Shown here: one piece after another, positions 46,196 through 55,737 of the stretch
Position numbering within the stretch: position 1 is the first letter of the stretch
Layout of the letters: each line of letters begins with the position of its first letter
DNA from: Methylobacter sp.
GTDB taxonomy: Bacteria; Pseudomonadota; Gammaproteobacteria; Methylococcales; Methylomonadaceae
DNA length: 64,000 nt
Assembly (NCBI GenBank): GCA_004299305.1
Contig: SCPZ01000099.1
Coordinates: 1-64,000 of the forward strand
Direction: 5' to 3'
Notes under the pieces: generated by a model
Database searches by the model: none
Told to the model about the DNA's origin: nothing
Seen by the model: only the letters and a program-made list of their open reading frames with translations
Made by a program: the position numbers and the translations under genes

Positions 46196-46762
46196 ATGGC
46201 CAGTAACGATAATAAACCTTATTTAACGCCCAGCGAGGCTGCCAAGCTATTAATGGTGTCGCCAATCACTGTACGTGCATGGGCGCAAAAAGGCTTATTG
46301 TCTTCCGAAACAACGCCGGGCGGACACCGTCGTTTTCTGCGCGAGAATGTAGAACAGTTTGCCAAGCAGACTAAAACGGCGCCACAGCGTAACGATTTGC
46401 GGATACTGGTCGTCGATGACGATAAACAGGTTACCGGGTATCTCGTCGAATTGCTTACCGGCCCGGACGAGCCCTTTATAGTTAGCTCCGCAGCCGATGG
46501 ATTCGAGGCCGGCAGCAAAGTGTACAGCTTCGAACCGGACGTTATTTTGCTGGATTTAATGATGCCGAAACTGGATGGATTTGCAGTCTGTCGCCAGATC
46601 AAAGCTGACCCTGATATCAGCGATATTCGCATAATAGCTATGACAGGCTATCCTAGCCCTGAAAACGAGCAACGAATCATTGAAGCAGGCGCAGAAATTT
46701 GTCTTTCCAAACCGCTGAATACCAAATTGTTGCTTGAGTTGCTGAAGGCCGGTTTGTCATGA
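46196..46762 (+). CDS. HTH (MerR/BldC-like) - receiver domain fusion regulator
   Basis: 188 aa from ATG 46196; a TTG 24 bp upstream is also open. Residues 9-58 (YLTPSEAAKLLMVSPITVRAW...TTPGGHRRF) form a MerR/excisionase-type DNA-binding helix-turn-helix with wing. Residues 70-188 are a receiver with VVDDD, phospho-Asp in ILLDLMMPKLDG, T in AMTGYP and K in SKPLN. The order, DNA-binding part first and receiver second, is the reverse of most response regulators. The MASE3 kinase 38 bp downstream is the likely partner. Confidence 0.85.
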   Translation: MASNDNKPYLTPSEAAKLLMVSPITVRAWAQKGLLSSETTPGGHRRFLRENVEQFAKQTKTAPQRNDLRILVVDDDKQVTGYLVELLTGPDEPFIVSSAADGFEAGSKVYSFEPDVILLDLMMPKLDGFAVCRQIKADPDISDIRIIAMTGYPSPENEQRIIEAGAEICLSKPLNTKLLLELLKAGLS

Positions 46763-46800
46763 TATTCCTATTGTAAACTTTTATCTCCCAACGGCTTCCA

Positions 46801-49581
46801 ATGAATAAGCTCATTAGCCTCTACAAATCGAGCCTGTTGGTAGGTATGAATCGCTACTGCCTGTTACTAGTATTGCTGGCTGGCGTGGCGATTTTGTTCT
46901 TTTTAGCACTCGGCACTTATTTTGTGATGCCGCAGCGCGACTTCCTGCTTTTGCACACATTGCTGGAATTTTCCTCGGTCCTGATCGCATTTATGGTGTT
47001 TAGCGCGACTTGGTATAGTTTGCCGCCAAGCCGTTCAGTCAACATAACCTTGTTGGGTTGCGCCATGCTGGCTGCCGGTATACTGGATTTTGCTCATACG
47101 CTCTCTTACAACGGAATGCCTTTCTCTTCTGAAAAAGACCTTGCCCTCCGGTTGGCTGTTCGGTTTACCGTTGCGGCAGCACTCTGTGCAGTATCTTTCA
47201 TGTCCCCGGCCTCCCTATGTAAGCCACAATCCCGATATGCGCTGCTGTTTGGCTTTAGCCTGTACTCGCTGTCAATCTATTGGTTTGTGTTTTTTTATCA
47301 GTCCATTTTGGCGCACAGCTACGGAGAAGGTTATGAATTAACCCAATTCAAAATAGTCTGTGAGTGGAGCATTATTGGCCTGTTTGCTATTGCTGCAAGC
47401 CGTTTTTGGCGACCGGCCTACAATGCGGACACTATCAGCCTGCAAACCTATTTATTTACAGCTGCCATGATTTTTATTATGAGTGAGATGTTTTTCATTC
47501 AGTACAAAACAACCGTGGATGCATTTAATGTATTAGGTCATCTTTACAAAGTTATTGCTTATCTTGTTCTTTATCAGGTCGTATTTGTGACTACTATTCA
47601 GACCCCCTTTCATGAAATCGAGCAACAGGAAATGCGATACCGGCAATTGTTTGAAAATATGACCTCCTGCGGCGTGGTTTACCAAGCGGTTGATAATGGG
47701 GGGGACTTTGTTTTTTTAGAAGTCAATCATGCAGCGGAACGCACTGAAAAAATAGACAGGGAGAATTTTATAGGCAGGCGGGCGACTGAGCTTTTTCCGG
47801 GTATTGCCGAGTTCGGCTTGCTTGATGTATTGCGTCGAGTCTGGCGTACAGGGCGGCCCGAACATTTCCCCGTTAATTACTATCAAGATGAACGTATTGC
47901 CGGTTGGCGGGAAAACTACCTTTATCGCTTGACTGATGGCAATATTGTTGTCATCTACGATGACATCAGCGAGCGCAAGGTGGCGGAACAGGCCTTACAG
48001 GAGAGAGAGAAACATTTTCGGGTGATTTTTGAAACCGCCGCCATCGGAATGGGAGAAGCTGATCCGGTGACGGGTAAAATCCTGCGGGTAAATTCGAAAT
48101 TTTGTCGGATGACAGGCTATTCTGAACAAGAACTTCTATCCAAGACCTTTGCTATGATTACTCATCCCGATGATCAAAAAATAAACATAGAAGGTTGGCG
48201 GCGTATGGTACGCGGAGAAGTTGCCGAGTATACGACTGACAAACGCTATATTCACAAGGACGGACATGAAGTTTGGGCGCATTTGAATGTAGTCGCCCTC
48301 CGTGATGAAAGCGGTATGATTTTGCGTATCTTGGCTGTTATTGCCGATATTACTGAGCATAGCCTGATGGTAAAGGAGCTGTATTCGACTGCCGCCAAAC
48401 TCGAAGAGAAGCAGGCTGAGCTGGAAGTGCAATATAGTGAGTTGCAACGCTCCCAAAATGCACTGCAAGAAACCAGCGATCGTTATATGGACCTGTTTGA
48501 TTTTGCCCCCATCGGTTATCTCACCCTCACCGAGAAGGGACAAATTACTGAAATTAACCTCACCGGGGCTGCCCTGCTGGGGGTCGATAAAAAGGCGGCA
48601 ATGCTTCGCAGCATAGGCTCTTTTCTCCACCCCAAGGAATGTGATCGTTGGTATCTGCATAACCAACTTACGCTGAGTCACAGCGATAAGCAAAGTGCTG
48701 AATTTCTCGTTCAGCGTGATGACGGCACGGTTTTTCATGCGTTTATGGATTGCCAACGCCGGGATACTTCAACATCCCCCGTAATTCGCATCTCATTCGC
48801 TGATATTACCGAACGTAAGTCGTTGGAGCAAAAATTGCGACAAGCCCAAAAAATGGAGTCATTAGGGCAATTGAGCGGGGGAATTGCCCACGACTTCAAT
48901 AATATTTTGGCCGCTATACTCGGTTACTCCAACCTAGCTTTGGAGCGATGCGTATCCGATCCTTCGGATAAACTGGCTCGTTATTTGGGCGAAGTCATCT
49001 CCGCCGGGGAACGAGCTCGTGATCTGGTTGCTAAGATGCTTGCCTATAGTCGAACTTCGTCGGATATGGCAAGTACGCCTTTGGATATGGCTCCAGAGGT
49101 TGAGCAAATTATCGCTGCGCTGTCCTCTTCTATTCCGGCAGGCATTAAAATTGCTTCCTATATTGAACCGGATGTTCCGTTGGTACGGATTAATCCGGTT
49201 GATGTACAACAGGTGCTAACTAATCTTGCAATCAATGCTCGCGACGCCATCGGTGAGCAAGGCCATATCGACATTATCCTGAAGCGTGTCAATATTAACC
49301 GCAAAGCCTGTACCATTTGCCACAATATTATCGATGGCGACTACGTAGTATTGGAAGTGAAAGACAGCGGTAGAGGTATCCCGACCAATGTGGAGCAACG
49401 TATTTTTGACCCGTTTTTTACCACCAAAGAGGTTGGCAATGGCTCGGGACTTGGGCTCAGCATGGTGCAGGGCATAGTTGTAAAAAATAAGGCACATTTA
49501 CTGATAGAAACCAGCTCTGAGCAAGGCAGTTCTTTTCGAGTGTTGTTTCCCTTTGTGGATGAAGAGATGGTTGCTTCTTAA
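46801..49581 (+). CDS. MASE3-PAS histidine kinase
   Basis: 926 aa. The N-terminal integral-membrane MASE3 sensor (about 20-265, eight or so TM helices; DFAHTLSYNGMPF is characteristic) is followed by PAS domains at about 275-395, 400-520 and 555-675. The phosphotransfer helix is GQLSGGIAHDFNNILAA and the ATPase domain has NLAINARDAI, DSGRGI and [20 protein letters not shown] CxxC pair (C837, C840) sits in the ATPase domain just before DGDYVVLEV. There is no receiver, so phosphate probably goes to the HTH-REC protein encoded upstream. Confidence 0.88.
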   Translation: MNKLISLYKSSLLVGMNRYCLLLVLLAGVAILFFLALGTYFVMPQRDFLLLHTLLEFSSVLIAFMVFSATWYSLPPSRSVNITLLGCAMLAAGILDFAHTLSYNGMPFSSEKDLALRLAVRFTVAAALCAVSFMSPASLCKPQSRYALLFGFSLYSLSIYWFVFFYQSILAHSYGEGYELTQFKIVCEWSIIGLFAIAASRFWRPAYNADTISLQTYLFTAAMIFIMSEMFFIQYKTTVDAFNVLGHLYKVIAYLVLYQVVFVTTIQTPFHEIEQQEMRYRQLFENMTSCGVVYQAVDNGGDFVFLEVNHAAERTEKIDRENFIGRRATELFPGIAEFGLLDVLRRVWRTGRPEHFPVNYYQDERIAGWRENYLYRLTDGNIVVIYDDISERKVAEQALQEREKHFRVIFETAAIGMGEADPVTGKILRVNSKFCRMTGYSEQELLSKTFAMITHPDDQKINIEGWRRMVRGEVAEYTTDKRYIHKDGHEVWAHLNVVALRDESGMILRILAVIADITEHSLMVKELYSTAAKLEEKQAELEVQYSELQRSQNALQETSDRYMDLFDFAPIGYLTLTEKGQITEINLTGAALLGVDKKAAMLRSIGSFLHPKECDRWYLHNQLTLSHSDKQSAEFLVQRDDGTVFHAFMDCQRRDTSTSPVIRISFADITERKSLEQKLRQAQKMESLGQLSGGIAHDFNNILAAILGYSNLALERCVSDPSDKLARYLGEVISAGERARDLVAKMLAYSRTSSDMASTPLDMAPEVEQIIAALSSSIPAGIKIASYIEPDVPLVRINPVDVQQVLTNLAINARDAIGEQGHIDIILKRVNINRKACTICHNIIDGDYVVLEVKDSGRGIPTNVEQRIFDPFFTTKEVGNGSGLGLSMVQGIVVKNKAHLLIETSSEQGSSFRVLFPFVDEEMVAS

Positions 49582-49726
49582 GTTGGATAGGTAGTAATAC
49601 GGATTTATTATGGCTTGCAAACAAGAGATACTTCAACGGGTTTGCAACTACCTCTTTGCTAGGTACTTAGGCGAAACAGGAGCCGCGTAGCTGTGCGTCG
49701 AGCTGAAATAGCGAAATACACTTCTC

Positions 49727-52429
49727 ATGTTCAATAAATCAAACTCAGGTACTTTTGTGGGATCAACTGAAATAAAGCAGAGTAACCGTCAACACATGCA
49801 ATTATCAGGGCAGCACTCAGTCATACATAACTGGAACGCTTGTATTGTCTTACTGGTAGGCTTATCAATAACCGGTTTTCTGGCTTATTCTTTTAAGTCG
49901 ATAGAAGAATCCAGCGCCAAGGATAAAATTGTATCTGTTTGTAAACAAATACAATTGAATATTGAAGCACGCTTAAACACACAAGAACAGGCACTGAAAG
50001 GGGGAGCGGCGCTATTTGATGCGTCCGAAATCGTTAGCCGCGGGGAATGGCATGATTATGCCGCGCGGATTGAGTTGGATAATAATTTCAAGGGAATTCA
50101 GGGTTTTGGCTTTGCAGTGCTGATACCGCCTGCTCAGTTACCCGCCCATGTCGCACAAATACGCCGGGAAGGTTTTCCCGATTATAAGGTTTGGCCGAAT
50201 GAAACACGCGACATCTATACCTCAATCATTTATCTGGAGCCTTTCGAAGGGCGTAATCTGCGTGCCTTGGGCTATGATATGTACTCGGAACCGGTGCGTC
50301 GTGTCGCCATGGAAAAAGCCAGGGATGAAAATAAGGCGGCATTAACGGGTAGGGTCACGTTGGTACAGGAAACCGGGCAAGCTATTCAGTCCGGCATCTT
50401 GATGTATGTGCCTGTGTATCGAAACAATATGCCCATCGACACGGTCGAATAGCGCCGTATTGCTCTTTTCGGATGGGTCTACAGTCCTTTTCGCATGAAA
50501 GACTTTATGCAAGGCATTAGCGATATTCCAAATCAAGATGTTATGCACATGAAGATCTTTGATGGCCCTAACGCCACACCTTCAGCGCTGCTCTACGATA
50601 ACTTGGACGGTCATTTGTCCTACTCTTATGCATTATCCTCCGAGACCCTGATTTGGCAGAGTTATATTGGAGGTAGAACATGGACCTTACAATTTACTCC
50701 GACGGCAAAATATCTCAACATCGATTACAGCAAAACAGGATTAGTTGCGGTTTGTGGATCAACCATCAGCCTGTTGCTTTTTTTCCTTATCCGTTCTTAT
50801 CAAAATACCCGTCGCGATGCCTTATCAATTGCAGAAAAATTGACTGCGGAACTGCGCCAAAGCGAGGCGCGCTACCATATTCTGGTGGAGCAATCATCCG
50901 ATGCTATTTTTCTTTGCGATTTGGAAACATTGGCGTTAGAGGAGGTCAATCTACATTTTTGTCAGATGCTTGGCTATACCTACAAGCAGAGTCGACAACT
51001 GCTGTTAACTGATATTGTTTCAACGCCGGAACCTGAAATCCATTCTAATTTTCAAGGCTTGATAGATGGTGGCTACCGTGGCTTGAAAGAACAGGTATTC
51101 CACACCAGCGATGGATCGCTGCTTGATGTCGAAGTGTCTCAAAGTGTAGTGCAAGTAGGTTTGAAGAAAAAAATTATAACCACAGTGCGCGATATTTCCC
51201 CGCGTAAGCGGGCGGAAGCCGAACGAGCTCAAATGGAGCGGCAATTACGGCAATCTCAGAAAATGGAGGCGCTGGGTCAGTTAACCGGGGGCATCGCCCA
51301 CGATTTTAATAATATTCTGGCGGCAATGCTGGGATATTCAAGTCTGGCGCAGACTCGCTACGCTACGGATAAAGACAGCAAACTGACACATTATCTGGAG
51401 GAAATCACTAAGGCCGGTGAGCGGGCGCGAGACTTGGTGACTTGCATGTTGACTTATAGTCGCAGCCAGACCAATGAAATAACAGCCGCGATGGATCCCG
51501 CTCCTCTGGTTAAAGAGGTCATTAAAATGCTCAGCACCACTATCCCGTCCAGTATTAAACTACAGGCCCAAGTTGATGACGATATTCCTGCAATCAGCAT
51601 GAGTCCGGCGGAGTTACACCAGATTGTGATGAATCTGGTCATTAATGCCAGGGATGCTATGGTTGAGCATGGATGTTTGGATCTTCGGTTGAGTACGCTG
51701 GTAGAAGCATCGGAGCTCTGTGTTTTTTGTAAACGCGTCAAGAATAATGCTTTATGTCAGGGCGATATTTACGGTGAATATGTGAGTTTGAGTGTGACCG
51801 ATACGGGATGCGGTATTAGTAATGAAAATATTAAACTGATTTTCGATCCTTTTTTTACCACTAAAGGCGTTGGTAAAGGCAGTGGTTTAGGACTCTCGGT
51901 AATTTATGGCATTGTTCGGCGTTCCGGTGGCTGCATTGTAGTGGATTCGCACCCCGGCAATGGTTCTACGTTTCAGGTGTTGCTGCCGGCGGCTAGCCAT
52001 GCTGCGGTGGATTTACCGGCAGCCGCAACGCCGTTGCCGAGTATTTCAGGCGGTAACGGCGCTCGAATTCTGGTGGTGGACGATGAGCCTGCCTTGGTGC
52101 ATTATTTGGCCGATTTGCTGGAGGGCCAGAATTATGTGGTAGATGTTTATACCGATTCCGTCGAGGCTTTAAACTATTTTCGTACCAATCCACAGGGTAT
52201 CGATGCGGTTATCACCGACCAGACTATGCCGAACAAGTCAGGTATTGAAATTGCCGACGCCATGCTGGCGCTACGTCCCGACCTGCCCGTATTCCTGTGC
52301 AGCGGTTATAGCGACAGCATTGATGAAAGCACTCAGTTGTTCGGTATCCGGCGTTTTTTTAATAAGCCGGTTAGCGCCACGGAACTGCTCATCGCTTTAA
52401 ATGAAGAAATAACCCAACCGGTAATTTAG
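49727..52429 (+). pseudogene. CHASE-PAS hybrid histidine kinase interrupted by an in-frame TAG
   Basis: One reading frame of 900 codons with a single TAG at 50450-50452. TM1 is at about 36-56 and a CHASE sensor at about 80-300, with the stop inside its typical TVExRR.ALFGWVYSPFRM segment. TM2 is at about 345-365, PAS at 385-490, the phosphotransfer helix is GQLTGGIAHDFNNILAA, the ATPase domain has DTGCGI and [19 protein letters not shown], and the C-terminal receiver reads LVVDDEPALV...AVITDQTMP. Frame and protein quality are intact on both sides, so the break is recent, or the codon is read through. Translation could restart at ATG 50495. Confidence 0.85.
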
Positions 52430-53409
52430 CCTGATTTTTTCCATTTTTCTTTACGCATTTTTTTCTTGGCTTCTTTTTGCTCACGAATAATCACCAGCTC
52501 GGCTAATTCCTTTTCCATCATCATCGGGGTTTCGAGGCTGATTCTGCCGATAGTTCCGGCGCGCAATTCAGCCAGCAGTATTTTGGACACTTTATCCATC
52601 TCGATGCGCCCGCCTGAGCGCAGGCAGCCGCGTTTTTTACCGATGACTTCCAGCAGCTGTTGCTCGCTTTCCGGGAGTTGCTCCAGTTGAAAGCGGGCTC
52701 TCAGTAAATCCGGGTAATGCTGCAACAGGTATTCGGCTGCGAAAAAAGCGATCTGGTCGTGACTGATTGCGGTATCCTTGATTGCGCCGGTGGTCGCCAG
52801 CCGGTAACCGCTGTTCTTGTTTTCGACGTTGGGCCAAAGCATTCCGGGCGTGTCTAACAGAATAATACCGTTGCCTATGTCGATGCGTTGTTGGGTCTTG
52901 GTGATGGCCGGTTCGTTGCCGGTTTTGGCGATCATTCTGCCGGCCAGTATATTGATCAACGTGGATTTCCCGACATTGGGTATACCCATGATCAAGGTGT
53001 GGATGGGTTTTATGCCGGGCCGTCCTGCCCGGCCCCCTTCGGGTAAATGCAAATCCGCTCCTGGCGGATTTGTGTCGCTACCGGCTTTAGTCGGCAACAT
53101 CTTATGACACAGCTCGGTTAGTTGACGCATTTTCTCGGGCTGTTCGGTGGTCAGCGCCAGAGTTTTTACGCCTTGTTCTTGTTCCAAGTAGTTTTGCCAT
53201 TGCAGGGTGATGTTAGGGTCGGCAAGATCGCTTTTGCTGAGTATTTTGATGCAAGGTTTGTCGCCGCGCAGGTCGGCGAGCATCGGGTTTTGGCTGCTGA
53301 ACGGAATGCGCGCGTCCAGGATTTCGATGACCAGATCAACCTGGGGCAGGATTTCTTTGACCTCTTTGCTGGCCTTGTGCATATGGCCGGGATACCACTG
53401 AATAAGCAT
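52426..53409 (-). CDS. rbgA: Ribosome biogenesis GTPase RbgA/YlqF, with an in-frame repeat insert
   Basis: 327 aa circularly permuted GTPase. WYPGHMHKA at the N-terminus, G4 motif KSDLAD, G1 GIPNVGKSTLIN, and G3 DTPGMLWP occur in permuted order. RbgA acts in late large-subunit assembly. Compared with the family, about 20 extra residues (SDTNPPGADLHLPEGG and RAGR, about 110-130) lie before IKPIHTLIMGIPNVGKST; they are encoded by two hairpin-forming repeats. The C-terminus is Lys-rich. It converges on the hybrid kinase gene with a 4-bp overlap of stop codons. Confidence 0.9.
   Translation of the reverse strand: MLIQWYPGHMHKASKEVKEILPQVDLVIEILDARIPFSSQNPMLADLRGDKPCIKILSKSDLADPNITLQWQNYLEQEQGVKTLALTTEQPEKMRQLTELCHKMLPTKAGSDTNPPGADLHLPEGGRAGRPGIKPIHTLIMGIPNVGKSTLINILAGRMIAKTGNEPAITKTQQRIDIGNGIILLDTPGMLWPNVENKNSGYRLATTGAIKDTAISHDQIAFFAAEYLLQHYPDLLRARFQLEQLPESEQQLLEVIGKKRGCLRSGGRIEMDKVSKILLAELRAGTIGRISLETPMMMEKELAELVIIREQKEAKKKMRKEKWKKSG
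53012..53085. repeat. Double-hairpin repeat inserted in frame inside rbgA
   Basis: GCCGGGC (53014-53020) pairs with GCCCGGC (53027-53033), and CAAATCCGC (53050-53058) pairs with GCGGATTTG (53064-53072), loop TCCTG. The whole stretch is GC-rich and encodes low-complexity residues absent from other RbgA proteins. Confidence 0.7.
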
Positions 53410-53601
53410 GATGTTTAGACACTACCAAAATGATATATTTAAGCATCATAGTGAGATAATCAACAGTTATAAATACATACAAGGCTTAATCAATGAAAAT
53501 AGTTAACATATTTGGGAGTGCGGTTTTTTGTGCAAACGTAGATAGAAAGTACTTTTATTGAAGAAATAGGGTAATTATTTTTGCTGTTGAGATTAATGTA
53601 T

Positions 53602-54201
53602 ATGAAACCGATAACAAGCAGTTTTTACGCGTATTTGTCACGGCTAAGATGGATTAAACGCTGGGGGCTCAAGCGCAATGCACATGAAGAGAATGTCATG
53701 GAACATAGCTGGGAAGTGTCGGTTATTGCCCACACCTTAGCCTTAATTAAAAATCGCTATTATGATGGCAATGTTGATGCTAATGCCATTGCTACGGCGG
53801 CTTTGTATCACGATATTACCGAAGTGATTACCGGTGATTTGCCCACGCCTATTAAATATCATTCCCAGGAAATTAGCGCCGCCTACAAACGGATTGAGCA
53901 TCAGGCTGAGATTGAGTTGCTGGCTCTTTTACCGGTTGAGTTACAGGCTGATTTTCAGGTGCTGATTGATCACGACAACATGCCGCAGGAGCATATACAA
54001 ATTATTAAAGCGGCGGATAAAATCTCGGCTTATCTCAAATGTCAGTCTGAGTTAAAGGCAGGGAATTTGGAATTTGAAATTGCTGCTGAGCAATTAGCTT
54101 TAATTATCGATGCATTGGACCAGCCAGAAGTTATTTTTTTCATGAAAACGTTTGCGCCCAGCTGCGGTTTGACACTGGATGGATTAATGAAAACCTATTA
54201 A
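53602..54201 (+). CDS. yfbR: 5'-deoxynucleotidase YfbR (HD domain)
   Basis: 199 aa from ATG 53602 (MKPITSSFYAYLSRLRWIKRW), which aligns with the E. coli start; ATG 53596 is equally open. HD motifs: first His in ENVMEHSWEVS, HD pair in ALYHDITEVITGDLPTPIKY, Asp in AADKISAYLKC. E. coli YfbR dephosphorylates deoxyribonucleoside 5'-monophosphates and feeds the thymidylate pathway. Transcribed alone, divergent from rbgA across a short AT-rich gap. Confidence 0.92.
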   Translation: MKPITSSFYAYLSRLRWIKRWGLKRNAHEENVMEHSWEVSVIAHTLALIKNRYYDGNVDANAIATAALYHDITEVITGDLPTPIKYHSQEISAAYKRIEHQAEIELLALLPVELQADFQVLIDHDNMPQEHIQIIKAADKISAYLKCQSELKAGNLEFEIAAEQLALIIDALDQPEVIFFMKTFAPSCGLTLDGLMKTY

Positions 54202-54421
54202 TCCGGTTTGAAGTGGGCTCAATAAAGCGGGGTTTTTTAGTATAAGGCTATCAAGTTATAATATTTTCGTTTATTAAAATAGGCGATAAAATAGACGTTT
54301 ATCAAGCTGTTAGAGCGCAAACATTTAGCATCCTCTTTAGAAAATAGGGGGCTTAATAGTTGTGTTAGAGTCATCTGGTTTGTGTGAAAAAATAAAATAG
54401 ACTATTACCCATGGAGAAGTT

Positions 54422-54637
54422 GTGAAACATCGATACACCATTGAACAAGCCAAAATATTATTGGATATTTTGAAATACCATAACGCATCAACCATGCTGC
54501 CTTCGTTTCATCAGGTAAAGCAGGAAACACTTGACGAGGCCTTGGATAAGTTGCGATTGGAGTTGTCTGAATTTATTGCTACCGATGACGGGCTGGGCTT
54601 TATCGTCCCGATCCGGGATGAGAAGGGATTGTTTTAA
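54422..54637 (+). CDS. Small conserved-looking cytosolic protein, unknown function
   Basis: 71 aa with a GTG start preceded by TGGAGAAG. Predicted mostly helical and acidic (TLDEALDKLRLELSEFIATDD), with no Cys, signal or membrane segment. I do not recognise a family. The good ribosome binding site and protein-like composition support it as real. The 220 bp before it hold nothing recognisable. Confidence 0.55.
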   Translation: MKHRYTIEQAKILLDILKYHNASTMLPSFHQVKQETLDEALDKLRLELSEFIATDDGLGFIVPIRDEKGLF

Positions 54638-54742
54638 TTGGACTATAGCGGTTTATATTAAGCCATCTAGGCGGCGAAGAGTCGGCGTAGTGCTGTGCGC
54701 ATAGAGCAACAGTAATTTAAAACATTAATCATAGCCTTGTGA

Positions 54743-55537
54743 ATGAAAAATTTATTTGAATTTGCCGAGGCGTTTTTTCGTCAGGCCAATGTCGATGAAA
54801 AGTTAGCGCTGACGCACCAGGCTTGGCAGGCTTACATGGCTGGGGAGTTAACGTTTACCTCGGATATGCCTGTATTGCCAATAGAGCAGGTAATATTTCC
54901 TGAGCGACCGGAGTTATTGGCGCCACGCCAGATGCCTCGGCGGAAATTGACTACAAGCGCCGGTGTTGCGGCGTTTTTTCATGCTATTGCCCACGTTGAA
55001 TTTGTCGCCATTTATCTGGCTTGGGATATTTTGTATCGTTTTCGCGCCATGCCCGAGCAGTTTTACCTGGATTGGCTGCGTGTTGCGGATGAAGAAGCAC
55101 AGCATTTTTCATTAATCAGGGCGCATTTGCGGGTTATGCAGGTTGAATACGGCGATTTACCTGCGCACAGCGGCTTATGGGATCATGCCAAAGACACAGC
55201 CGATGATTTACCGGGCCGGTTGGCGATGGTTCCCCGCTGTATGGAAGCGCGGGGATTGGATGTGACGCCAGCGCTTATTGAAAAATTCAGGATGCTGGGT
55301 GATGATGCAAGCGTGGCAATTTTAACGCGGATTTTAACCGACGAAGTAGGGCATGTAGAGTTGGGTTCTTATTGGTTCAAGTTCGTTTGTCAACAACAGG
55401 GTTTTGAAGCCGAAGCCAAATACCGGGAGTTAATCGATCAGTATTATATTGGCGGTAAACCTAAAGGCCCGTTTAACAGGGAATTGCGTAAAATTGCCGG
55501 TTTTTCGGATGCTGAGCTGGATTGGCTGGAATGTTAA
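54743..55537 (+). CDS. DUF455 ferritin-like di-iron protein
   Basis: 264 aa, full length for DUF455. It is all-helical with the metal-ligand pattern of ferritin-like folds: HAIAHVEFVAIYLAWD, DEEAQHF and DEVGHVELGS carry the expected Glu and ExxH pairs. PERPELLAPRQMPRR near the N-terminus is also characteristic. The related MiaE uses such a site for tRNA hydroxylation, but the DUF455 reaction is not established. No operon partner is obvious. Confidence 0.82.
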   Translation: MKNLFEFAEAFFRQANVDEKLALTHQAWQAYMAGELTFTSDMPVLPIEQVIFPERPELLAPRQMPRRKLTTSAGVAAFFHAIAHVEFVAIYLAWDILYRFRAMPEQFYLDWLRVADEEAQHFSLIRAHLRVMQVEYGDLPAHSGLWDHAKDTADDLPGRLAMVPRCMEARGLDVTPALIEKFRMLGDDASVAILTRILTDEVGHVELGSYWFKFVCQQQGFEAEAKYRELIDQYYIGGKPKGPFNRELRKIAGFSDAELDWLEC

Positions 55538-55737
55538 ATGTATAAGCAGGTTAGCAGCTTATAATAGAACACGGATGCCAAAAGTAGGCGCCTCTAGGCG
55601 ATACCGATGAGACGGATTTTTACTTAATTGTTTTATCAGTGATTATCAGCCTAATTCGTATCATCCGTATTCTATTTGATGTGTCTTCGTGGTTTTATGC
55701 CTTATAGTTGATGTGTATGGAAAATCAGGAAACAACG

